A stretch of DNA of 64,000 nt. It comes from an uncultured Armatimonadota bacterium (GTDB taxonomy: Bacteria; Armatimonadota; Fimbriimonadia; Fimbriimonadales; Fimbriimonadaceae). The DNA lies in assembly GCA_903899015.1 (NCBI GenBank), contig CAIUHP010000100.1:1-64000 (forward strand), in the 5' to 3' direction. The position numbers and the translations under genes were made by a program. The notes beneath the pieces are model-generated. The model was not told the origin of the DNA. It ran no database searches and worked only from the letters and a program-made list of their open reading frames with translations. Of this stretch, positions 34,107 to 41,970 are shown one piece after another (position 1 is the first letter of the stretch; each line of letters starts with the position of its first letter).

Positions 34107-36212
34107 ATGCTGATTGCTTTTCTTTTAGCTTCTCAAATATCGAGCCCGCATCAAGTCCTATCCGCAGGGACTGAGGCGGCCCTTCTATCTGTAGGTCGGG
34201 TCCGGCCTGTTGTAGTCGATAAGCGTATTCGACAGGATTTGGTCTATATCTCTCCAAATGGAGCTTCAATCGAAACTCAGATTTCCGCGTTAACTTGTGC
34301 TCTCGACGCAAGTCAGCTAGAAACCGAATCGGGAACAATGATCATTCGCACAAAGGCTGACCAACTGCGTATACGTCAGCGACGTTCCGATGCACGCTTG
34401 GCTTGGATAGAGAAATACCTCAAGGACGTAAACACCTATCGAAAGCGTGCATTGACTGGACGGAGCATTGGAGAAGCATTGGTCAACTCAGTTGGTGAGA
34501 GGACAAGGTTGATCAGTGCAATCCAGGCCGGTAAAGCCTCACCAGAATCTCTTGGACTGTTGTACAGCGGTCTCATTCAACAATCAGAACCGTTTGCGGA
34601 GAAATTAATTCGCAGGATCGGATTGAGAAAGATTGCTGATTTACCGATCGACTCGGCTGCTACGGTGTGGGAAGATCAACCGGCATACAAAACAAAGCCG
34701 CTCCCCGACCATCAAGATCTTGATTCTGAATACTTGGACCAGCGGGCAAAATTGTCGTTGCCTACACTAACTTCTGAGCAAAGGCAACAATTCGTTTCCG
34801 CAGGTATTTCTCCCGAAATGCTCTCATCCAATGCACTGGAGCCGATTGCGAAGACAAGACTCTCTGTGTTTTCGTTCGTCAGTTCGATATCGATAAATGT
34901 AGAATCCTTCGACCGTAACGGACAAAGACTTTTCGATATCCGGCTGTCACCGTGCCCGTCAGGTGAGGTCTTTAGTGACAAGGCTATTTCTGCCAGTCAC
35001 CCGGCATACCGTTCGAAATTGAGCTCGCCAATTCGAAGTGAATCATTGGCTGCTGCCGCCTATCCGAGAAACACATCGGATCTAGCGCCTGATTGGCTAC
35101 TCCACCCGGATCGGTCTGAACCTCTGAATTTATTTGTGCGAGATGCCGTCGAAGCACTTGCGAGAGACCAAACAACCGGATGCTTTGCAATTTGGGTCTC
35201 TGACGGTCTTTGGAACCTCGTCAAACCGTGTATTGTAGGGAATTCGGTGAATCTGGACGCACTTCGCGCAAATCTAAATTCTCAGGAACCTTACGAAATC
35301 GTGACTATACCGAGCGGAGTCGCAATGCGACCGGTCGATGCTGAAGTAGCCGAACAGTGCCAAGTCTCTAGGAAGGTGCTTGCCAACTTTGCTCAAGAAA
35401 TGCATCGCCAGCCAGACGTAAGGCTAATCGCAAAACTTTACCGAGACATTGATTCTACTCAGGCTTGGCTCGCTCCCCAATGGGTTTTTGGCATACAAAA
35501 CACCGGTGAAAGGCCACTTGGATTCGATGCAGCGAAGGATTTCTATAGGCTTGTTGGATCAATATCGGATGTCAACTGGTCTGAACTAATTAGGCGTGGG
35601 CGAATGACATTGGGTCAACTGGGAATTACTGATGCGTTTTATGACTACATTTTGAGCGACGGATTTTCTGGCTTACAATCAACTACCCCTCTTCCTGAAG
35701 TTCTAAAATTCGCACCCGACGTTACCCCAGCTGGGGTCCGGGATGATTCTGTTATTGAACTAAAAGTTACGGTTAAGCGGCAGGTAAAGGTTTATACGAT
35801 AGGAACCCCGTTACCCAAGGGTTGGGATGATTTCCGAAGCTTGGGCGAGTTTCTATGTGAACCTGCACGAATTGTGAAACAAGAGGATGGCACTTATATT
35901 TACGCAACCCCACGAGACGATGTCGAACGCCGGATCGATCCAAAGCTATTCCAACTCGGTACAGGTACAGACTTTAATATCACCATCTATCTCGACCCAA
36001 GGATAGAGGTAACGCAGTCAATCCACGGTGGCGACGCTCCAGAAGGGATTCCGTTCCGCTTTCGCGACTTGTCTCAAGCCGAGCGAGACACAGCATGGAT
36101 AAATGGGCAGAAAGAGGCAATTCAACAACGAATCGATAATTCTGCCGTGAATCTTCATGATCCCAGGAGAAAAACGCAGATTGGCGGAATCAAGCCGCCA
36201 TTGCCTCTTTAG
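34107..36212 (+). CDS. Large protein of unknown function, probably exported
   Basis: This 701-residue protein has a weak hydrophobic N-terminus (MLIAFLLASQISS) that could be a signal peptide. The remainder is a mix of helical, charged segments (KADQLRIRQRRSDARLAWIEKYLKD) and strand-rich parts; the last 100 residues contain many Arg and Asp and end in GGIKPPLPL. No catalytic motif, repeat or known domain is recognisable. It follows the Ser/Thr-rich protein and is followed by a hairpin. Function unknown. Confidence 0.55.
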   Translation: MLIAFLLASQISSPHQVLSAGTEAALLSVGRVRPVVVDKRIRQDLVYISPNGASIETQISALTCALDASQLETESGTMIIRTKADQLRIRQRRSDARLAWIEKYLKDVNTYRKRALTGRSIGEALVNSVGERTRLISAIQAGKASPESLGLLYSGLIQQSEPFAEKLIRRIGLRKIADLPIDSAATVWEDQPAYKTKPLPDHQDLDSEYLDQRAKLSLPTLTSEQRQQFVSAGISPEMLSSNALEPIAKTRLSVFSFVSSISINVESFDRNGQRLFDIRLSPCPSGEVFSDKAISASHPAYRSKLSSPIRSESLAAAAYPRNTSDLAPDWLLHPDRSEPLNLFVRDAVEALARDQTTGCFAIWVSDGLWNLVKPCIVGNSVNLDALRANLNSQEPYEIVTIPSGVAMRPVDAEVAEQCQVSRKVLANFAQEMHRQPDVRLIAKLYRDIDSTQAWLAPQWVFGIQNTGERPLGFDAAKDFYRLVGSISDVNWSELIRRGRMTLGQLGITDAFYDYILSDGFSGLQSTTPLPEVLKFAPDVTPAGVRDDSVIELKVTVKRQVKVYTIGTPLPKGWDDFRSLGEFLCEPARIVKQEDGTYIYATPRDDVERRIDPKLFQLGTGTDFNITIYLDPRIEVTQSIHGGDAPEGIPFRFRDLSQAERDTAWINGQKEAIQQRIDNSAVNLHDPRRKTQIGGIKPPLPL

Positions 36213-36245
36213 ACTTAGTGAACAGGTGCCTTAGCCAAAGGACAT

Positions 36246-36275
36246 GGGGGCAACTCAAAGAACGCCCCCCTTATA
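36246..36275 (+). terminator. Hairpin between convergent genes
   Basis: GGGGGC (36246-36251) pairs with GCCCCC (36264-36269), followed by CTTAT. The T run is weak; it could serve either flanking gene. Confidence 0.4.
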
Positions 36276-36295
36276 TCACAGCTCAAACCACGCGC

Positions 36296-37708
36296 CTATT
36301 TGTGGATCGCGTGGCCTTGAGCGTCTTCGAACGCTTCGAGGACGGCTTCGGACATGGTTGGGTGGGCGTGGATCGTGTCCACCATATACTCAACCGTCGC
36401 TTCCAGTTTCAGGGCGACTACGGCTTCGTGAATCATGTCGGTGACGTGAGCACCGATCATGTGGACGCCGAGGACTTCGCCGTACTTCTTATCGACCACG
36501 ACTTTCACAAATCCATCCTGCTCGGTGGTAGCCATTGCCTTGCCAAGTGGTCGGAAATTGAACTTGCCGATGGAGACGTCATATCCCTTAGCTTCTGCTT
36601 CCTTCTGCGTGAGACCCACACCAGAGACTTCCGGCGAGGTGTAAACGCAGTTGGGAACGGCCTTGTAATCCATCATCTTGTTGGAACCAGTAATCGCATT
36701 CGTTACGGCAACGATGCCTTCTGCCGATGCCACGTGAGCCAACTGGAACTCACCCGTTATATCGCCGATCGCGTAGATATGAGGAACGTGAGTTCGCATC
36801 GTGTTATCAACGAGAGTCACACCGCGCTTGTGGAGTTGCACGCCGATCTTTTCCAGATTCATATTTGCAGTGTTCGCCTTTCGTCCGACGCCTAACAGAA
36901 CGACGTCTACTTCAAGCACTTCCACCTCGGCACCCTTCTTGATGGTGACCTTCCAGCCTTCGCCGTTGCGCTCGCATTTCTCGATTGTCGCATCGGTCTT
37001 GATCTTGATGCCTTGTCGACCCAACAACTTCCCGAGTTCGACACCCAAGTCGCTATCCATGATCGGAAGCAAGTGTGGTTGCATTTCAACGATCGTCACT
37101 TCTGCGCCGAGACCGTTGTAAACATAGCCGAATTCGACGCCGACCGCTCCGCCCCCGAGAATCACCATCTTCTTAGGAACGAAGGTCGGGTTCACTGCTT
37201 CATCTGAAGTCCAAACATTGTTTTCTCGGCCACCTTCGAGGCCAGGAACTGGAATGTGGATGACGGAGGAGCCCATCGCGAGGACAAAGTTCTTCGCTTT
37301 TATCGTTTCTTTCTTGCCGTCCTTTTCAACCTGAATCGTATGAGCGTCGACAAAGGAAGCAAAGCCTTCTACGTGCTTAATGCCGTTCTTTTTGAACAAC
37401 ATACCGACGCCACCGCGCTGGGTTTGAACGATCTTGTCCTTTCGAGCTACGATCGCGTCAAAATCATAGGACACTTCGCCAGCAACTTTTATGCCGAGTT
37501 TGTCGGCATGCTTCACGCTTTGCAGCTTCTCAACACTGGCGATGAGCGCCTTGCTAGGGATGCAACCCCAATTCAAACACGTTCCGCCCAAAAACTCTTT
37601 CTCGACGACAATAACCTTGGCTCCGAGCTGAGCGGCGCGAATGGCACCCACATATCCACCCGGTCCCGCACCAATTACCACGAGGTCTGCGTCGAAATTT
37701 TCGTTAGC
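36296..37708 (-). CDS. lpdA: Dihydrolipoyl dehydrogenase
   Basis: The E3 flavoprotein reoxidises lipoamide in 2-oxo-acid dehydrogenase complexes or the glycine cleavage system, using FAD and NAD+. It shows the FAD fold GAGPGGYVGAIRAA, the redox disulfide GGTCLNWGCIPSKA, the NAD fold GGGAVGVEFGYV, and the C-terminal His-Glu in HAHPTMSEAV. The frame is open to 37834, but the ATG at 37708 (MANENFDADLVV) has AGGAG upstream and gives 470 residues, the normal length. The upstream 42 residues resemble no known lipoyl domain. E1 and E2 genes are absent. Confidence 0.9.
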   Translation of the reverse strand, partial: ANENFDADLVVIGAGPGGYVGAIRAAQLGAKVIVVEKEFLGGTCLNWGCIPSKALIASVEKLQSVKHADKLGIKVAGEVSYDFDAIVARKDKIVQTQRGGVGMLFKKNGIKHVEGFASFVDAHTIQVEKDGKKETIKAKNFVLAMGSSVIHIPVPGLEGGRENNVWTSDEAVNPTFVPKKMVILGGGAVGVEFGYVYNGLGAEVTIVEMQPHLLPIMDSDLGVELGKLLGRQGIKIKTDATIEKCERNGEGWKVTIKKGAEVEVLEVDVVLLGVGRKANTANMNLEKIGVQLHKRGVTLVDNTMRTHVPHIYAIGDITGEFQLAHVASAEGIVAVTNAITGSNKMMDYKAVPNCVYTSPEVSGVGLTQKEAEAKGYDVSIGKFNFRPLGKAMATTEQDGFVKVVVDKKYGEVLGVHMIGAHVTDMIHEAVVALKLEATVEYMVDTIHAHPTMSEAVLEAFEDAQGHAIHK

Positions 37709-38040
37709 CATTAACTGTTCTTGCTCCTGTAACACGGGAATGCTGGCAATGTCTCTGATGAGAGATTCGATCGGAGAAGCAACCGCCGCAGGTCCGTTCG
37801 TGGGCGTACTCAATTTGGGTCCTTGCTTTCTCATTCACATTCCTAACGTCTTTCACGTAAGTTTACCGTCTACGGGAACGCTTGATTTTCTTGAATGGCA
37901 AAGCTCGCGTGCACCCTTCTCATCTAAGTTACGCGCTCACACAGTTACTACGAAGTTGACGAAGACGAAATTTGCCTTCAACCCGGTTGAGCAGATAGCG
38001 AAGACTTTTGTCCGTCTGGGGAACCTATCCAAACCCTCGT

Positions 38041-39513
38041 CTAGGTTCCCTTCCCCATTCTCGCGCCATCCTTCCCTTTCGCAATCGCGGAAAGAACCTG
38101 ATCGGCAAGTGCCTGATCTTCCGGGTCAGTAAAGACGACTTTCATCCGTCGAATCTGCTGAATCAGCATAGGGCGTTGGTAGATCGTGTTTGTTTTCTTG
38201 AGTTCTGCCAACTCAAGATACAAATTCATCCGGAATGAGTTCTTGGCAAAATTCTCGAAAAGCTGCCGATGTTCAGGATCCGTTGGAAGCATAGTATTGA
38301 ATCCATTGTCATCCGTAAAGGTGCTGTAATAGATCTTTAAATGCTGCGGAACTTGAACCGTCCAAGCGCTTGGAACAAAGGACTCCTCGACGATCTTTCG
38401 AGTAATCATGAATGCCGAGTGCATTGGGTACGGACCGTCGGTAGTGAGATAGCGGCTGAAATAATCTCCTCGGATGGATTCTCCTAAACCGGAAATGCGT
38501 TCAAGACTTGGGTCAAACATCCAACCGAGCCAATACCATGGCAATCGTAGGTCATGGAGCTGGTCGAAATAACTCGGTCCTGCTTTCTTCTTGGCCGCCA
38601 CGTCATCCGGAAGTCCTAGACGGTCCATGCTTAGGTGGCCATCGAGACGAGCGCGCTCCCCAAGGTCCCACATGGGGTTCAACCGTGCTGGCTGTATGTC
38701 TAATTTCTTACCCGTCAATTTCATGCGCATGACGTGCTGGAAGTAAAGCAGAGACCGCTTCTTGTTCAAGCCAATCGCTTGAGCAGGACTACTTGGCCGA
38801 TTGTCGGGATTGGTAAGGAAACTCTCGATCGCTTGATAGTTCTTCGCACTAGGGTCGGCGATATAAACGTCCTCCAGTTCGTGCGGTACGTCGCGTTCTA
38901 ACTTAACGTCACTGATCCAAGTTGCAATAGATGCGTGCTCGGAACCGTGAGCCACGTCCTCACTCAGCCGATTAAACGGAATTCCGATCTTGAGTTGGGT
39001 CAAGTTGATGCCTAAGACTTCATCTCTCGCTTTTGCAGCCTCATCAAGCGACCGAATTGGCGGGCCAAATAAGGTTGGAAGCTGATCTCGAAGGTTCTCA
39101 GAGAATCGCTTATCTCGAACCATCGGAGTTGCTCCATCAAGCACCTCTCCACCAGGCTGGAGCGGTCGATCCTTCATCGGATCAAGTTCCGCTTCGATGT
39201 GAAAAGCCTTACGCAACTCATGAATCTGGACAAGAATCTGCTCGGCATCTGCGTCGGGCAGGTGATTTTGGGCTCGTCGCAAAATATCGCTGTCGGAAAA
39301 ATTGTATACGGCAAGTTCCAGGCCATCAGGACTATGGCACGAGGAACATGCCTGTCCCTTGGTATCCAGTTTCCGCCACGCGTTAAGTGAAATAGCCGTC
39401 GTAACCTGCTTTCCACTCGACTTGTCCGGGATGGGAGCCTCGAACCCAACCAAAGGCAAGATAAGCAACGCAAACCCCAGATGTTTCCAACATCGGTTCA
39501 TCCATTCCATCAT
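38041..39513 (-). CDS. Exported mono-haem cytochrome-like protein of unknown function
   Basis: This 490-residue protein has a signal peptide (LGFALLILPLVGFEAP) and one haem-binding motif, ACSSCHSPDGLEL, near residue 57. The long remainder is mainly helical and contains no second CxxCH. Several Trp/Tyr-rich stretches (LPWYWLGWMFDPSLE) may form a catalytic or binding domain. It could be a multidomain oxidoreductase in the periplasm. I recognise no family beyond the cytochrome-type segment. It stands alone. Confidence 0.6.
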   Translation of the reverse strand: MMEWMNRCWKHLGFALLILPLVGFEAPIPDKSSGKQVTTAISLNAWRKLDTKGQACSSCHSPDGLELAVYNFSDSDILRRAQNHLPDADAEQILVQIHELRKAFHIEAELDPMKDRPLQPGGEVLDGATPMVRDKRFSENLRDQLPTLFGPPIRSLDEAAKARDEVLGINLTQLKIGIPFNRLSEDVAHGSEHASIATWISDVKLERDVPHELEDVYIADPSAKNYQAIESFLTNPDNRPSSPAQAIGLNKKRSLLYFQHVMRMKLTGKKLDIQPARLNPMWDLGERARLDGHLSMDRLGLPDDVAAKKKAGPSYFDQLHDLRLPWYWLGWMFDPSLERISGLGESIRGDYFSRYLTTDGPYPMHSAFMITRKIVEESFVPSAWTVQVPQHLKIYYSTFTDDNGFNTMLPTDPEHRQLFENFAKNSFRMNLYLELAELKKTNTIYQRPMLIQQIRRMKVVFTDPEDQALADQVLSAIAKGKDGARMGKGT

Positions 39514-39634
39514 ACGTCACTGGCACATACCCTTCGAGAACCTCTCAAATTCTTTGAGGAAAACCGTCAATCTATGCTTATGGGTCATCCTTTCGACAGC
39601 AGACAGACGTAACTATCCATAATTGGATTGGAAG

Positions 39635-40414
39635 ATGGGTGATTTTAAGGATTGGGTTAGGAATCAAAGAGCAACAGCAACAACGGCGATCTTAACATCG
39701 TTCGTTTTGGCGGTTGTGTACGTGGGATTCACGCATCCCACGGGCCTGATTTCGCTGCGGATCACGAATTTTTCCTTTCAAACACCCTGGACTTTTCTCA
39801 CTTACCCCTGGGAATGGAACATCTTTGGGAGTGGAATGGCCCTCTTGGCAGGCATCTTCTTGCTCGTATGGTTCTACCAAATCGGTTCCATCATCGAACG
39901 AGAAATGGGTTCCTTGCGATTCGCTTCCTTTTTCGGAGCGAGCATCCTCATTGCCAGTGCGTCTCTGTGGACCGTCGCGAAATCAATGGGAAGTCCAATC
40001 GCGATTTCGGGACCGTATCTGCCAATTGCTGCCACCAGCGTAGCCTGGGCAGTCCGCAACCGCAGTGCGGTCATCATGCTCTATGGCGTGATCCCGCTGA
40101 ACGGAATCTTTATTGGTTGGTCTTTCGGAGTCCTTACCTTGCTCATGTTCGGTTTCCAATATCCCGCTCTGGGATTGGCGGCTTGCATTCCATTGTTTCT
40201 GGCCTTCCTCTTTGCTTCCGATAAAATTCCGGGACTGCCATTTGTTCCTAATGGTGTTGTTATCCCTCTGCGTCGGCGAATCGACCCGAAGAAAAAGGAA
40301 GCTACAACGCGCGGAAACGTGCAATACGATCAAAGCTACTTCGATGAAGTAAAGCGTCGGGAGCAGGAGCGTCTCGAGAAAGAACGACTCCGCAAGCTGT
40401 TGGGCGAAGACTAA
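39635..40414 (+). CDS. Rhomboid-like membrane protein lacking catalytic residues
   Basis: This 259-residue protein has six or so membrane helices and rhomboid-like landmarks: TPWTFLTYPW after TM1 and GSIIEREMGSLRF after TM2, in place of the usual E-x-x-x-G-x-x-x-F/L. The GxSG serine is absent (GPYLPIAATS stands there) and no His follows in the last helix, so it should not be a protease. A charged C-terminal tail (EVKRREQERLEKERLRKL) is cytoplasmic. The frame starts at a TTG at 39623; I chose the ATG at 39635. Its stop is 35 bases before the next gene. Confidence 0.7.
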   Translation: MGDFKDWVRNQRATATTAILTSFVLAVVYVGFTHPTGLISLRITNFSFQTPWTFLTYPWEWNIFGSGMALLAGIFLLVWFYQIGSIIEREMGSLRFASFFGASILIASASLWTVAKSMGSPIAISGPYLPIAATSVAWAVRNRSAVIMLYGVIPLNGIFIGWSFGVLTLLMFGFQYPALGLAACIPLFLAFLFASDKIPGLPFVPNGVVIPLRRRIDPKKKEATTRGNVQYDQSYFDEVKRREQERLEKERLRKLLGED

Positions 40415-40437
40415 CTCTTACCGAGCCTCGTTCGTAC

Positions 40438-40443
40438 TAAAAT
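40438..40443 (+). promoter_or_regulatory. -10 box of a leaderless promoter
   Basis: TAAAAT is followed by five bases and the GTG at 40449 that starts the NanE-ROK fusion gene. Confidence 0.4.
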
Positions 40444-40448
40444 GTTTC

Positions 40449-41879
40449 GTGACTTTGACTTCTCTGATTGATCTACTCGCACAGAGTCCGCTGATCGCGT
40501 CTGTTCAAGCGACAGAAGGTTCAGCATCCGATGATCCCTACGTTCTCACAAAATTAGCCCTCGCGAGCATTCAAGAAGGAGTTCAGGTTTTGCGCCTACA
40601 AGGCGTCGAGAACATTCGATCCGTTCGAGCAGCAACGAACGTTCCCATTATCGGACTGATTAAGCGCACCTACCCAGATTCCCGAGTCTACATCACACCA
40701 ACTGAGCTTGAAATTCGCGAACTGATTGATTGCGGAGTCAATGTCATCGCGACGGATGCCACCTCGCGAGTCCGCCCGCACCAAGAGAATTTGAGACAGT
40801 TGATCGCCTTGGCTCATGAAAATGGACTTCCTGTTCTTGCCGATATCGATTCACTGGAAAGCGCCGAGTTTGCACTTGCATGTGGAGCCGATTGCCTAAG
40901 TACAACCCTAGCCGGTTACACGGCTGAGTCCCCTTCGACAGTCGGCCCCGATTTGGACTTGCTTCGAAAAATTGTCCAAATAACTAAGGTGCCCGTATTT
41001 GCGGAAGGAAGATATAGCCAGAAGTGGCAAGTAAATGCCGCGCTTCGCATTGGAGCGGAGGGCGTCATCGTCGGCGGTGCCCTCAACGATCCCATAAAAA
41101 CCACTCGGTCTCTTATGCCAAGTCGAAGGGCGAACGGAAATGTTGGAGCGGTTGATATCGGCGGAACTTGGATGAGGTTCGGAATCTTCTCACCTGAATG
41201 GGAATTGCTCAAAGTCGAACGCATGCCCGTTCTTGAAGCACGCCAAGACCGAATTGATTGGATTCGATCCCAAATTGAGTCCTCCGGAGTCACCGCGGTC
41301 GGAGTCAGTTCAGGCGGTACCGTCGATCCTTCCACGGGCGAACTCTGGGAAGCGAAAGCCCTCATTCCGGATCACGTAGGAACGGTTTTTAGTGAAGCGA
41401 CGCTCGGAGTCCCAACCGTCGCCCTGAATGACGGCCTTGCGAGCGCGTGGGGGCATGCATGCCTATCGCAATATGCAGGGAAAAGGGTGGCTACGCTCGC
41501 TCTTGGAACTGGCGTCGGGTGTGGCTTTGTGGCGGACGGCAAGATTCAAATGGGTTCCCGAGGAGAGTATCCTCGCCTCAACGACTTGCCTGGGCCTGGC
41601 GGGCAGACTTTTGAAGACATGCTCGGCGGAGCCGCTCTGAGCCCGACGCCTTCCGGAAGCCAGAAGGCCACCGCCCTGCAAGCCTTTCTTCAAGCAGGAA
41701 TCGTGCTTCAAGAGATGTACTTCCCTGATCAGATTGTTGTTTGCGGTGCGGTCGGGTTAAGCGACTGGCTCAAGCTCTATCTTCAATCTCCGGGTCTGAG
41801 CGCTTCTCCATTCGGGTTCGATGCTGGCATTTTCGGAGCGGCCGCATTGGTGCTTTATCCTCCTGAACGAGTCTGGTAA
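40449..41879 (+). CDS. Bifunctional ManNAc-6-phosphate epimerase / ROK-family kinase fusion
   Basis: This 476-residue protein joins two enzymes that are usually separate. Residues 1-225 resemble NanE (N-acetylmannosamine-6-phosphate 2-epimerase), with SVQATEGSA, the catalytic Lys in GLIKRTYPDS, VYITPT, ATDATSR and FAEGRY. Residues 228-476 are a ROK sugar kinase, with the phosphate-binding VDIGGTWMRFG and ALGTGVGCGF. The Cys-rich ROK zinc motif is not visible. Together they would phosphorylate ManNAc and epimerise it to GlcNAc-6-phosphate. The beta-mannosidase gene follows 91 bases later. Confidence 0.8.
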   Translation: MTLTSLIDLLAQSPLIASVQATEGSASDDPYVLTKLALASIQEGVQVLRLQGVENIRSVRAATNVPIIGLIKRTYPDSRVYITPTELEIRELIDCGVNVIATDATSRVRPHQENLRQLIALAHENGLPVLADIDSLESAEFALACGADCLSTTLAGYTAESPSTVGPDLDLLRKIVQITKVPVFAEGRYSQKWQVNAALRIGAEGVIVGGALNDPIKTTRSLMPSRRANGNVGAVDIGGTWMRFGIFSPEWELLKVERMPVLEARQDRIDWIRSQIESSGVTAVGVSSGGTVDPSTGELWEAKALIPDHVGTVFSEATLGVPTVALNDGLASAWGHACLSQYAGKRVATLALGTGVGCGFVADGKIQMGSRGEYPRLNDLPGPGGQTFEDMLGGAALSPTPSGSQKATALQAFLQAGIVLQEMYFPDQIVVCGAVGLSDWLKLYLQSPGLSASPFGFDAGIFGAAALVLYPPERVW

Positions 41880-41970
41880 CAAGCGTTGCTCCGAGTTCGG
41901 ATGACCAAGCTCGAGCAAAACCTTAAAACTCCTCCATTTACGCCTCACCGTCCAAGTAGACTTTCGGGCG

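Noticed and set aside
36218-36895. Plus-strand 225-residue ORF
   Set aside because: It is antisense to dihydrolipoyl dehydrogenase, which has full family motifs.
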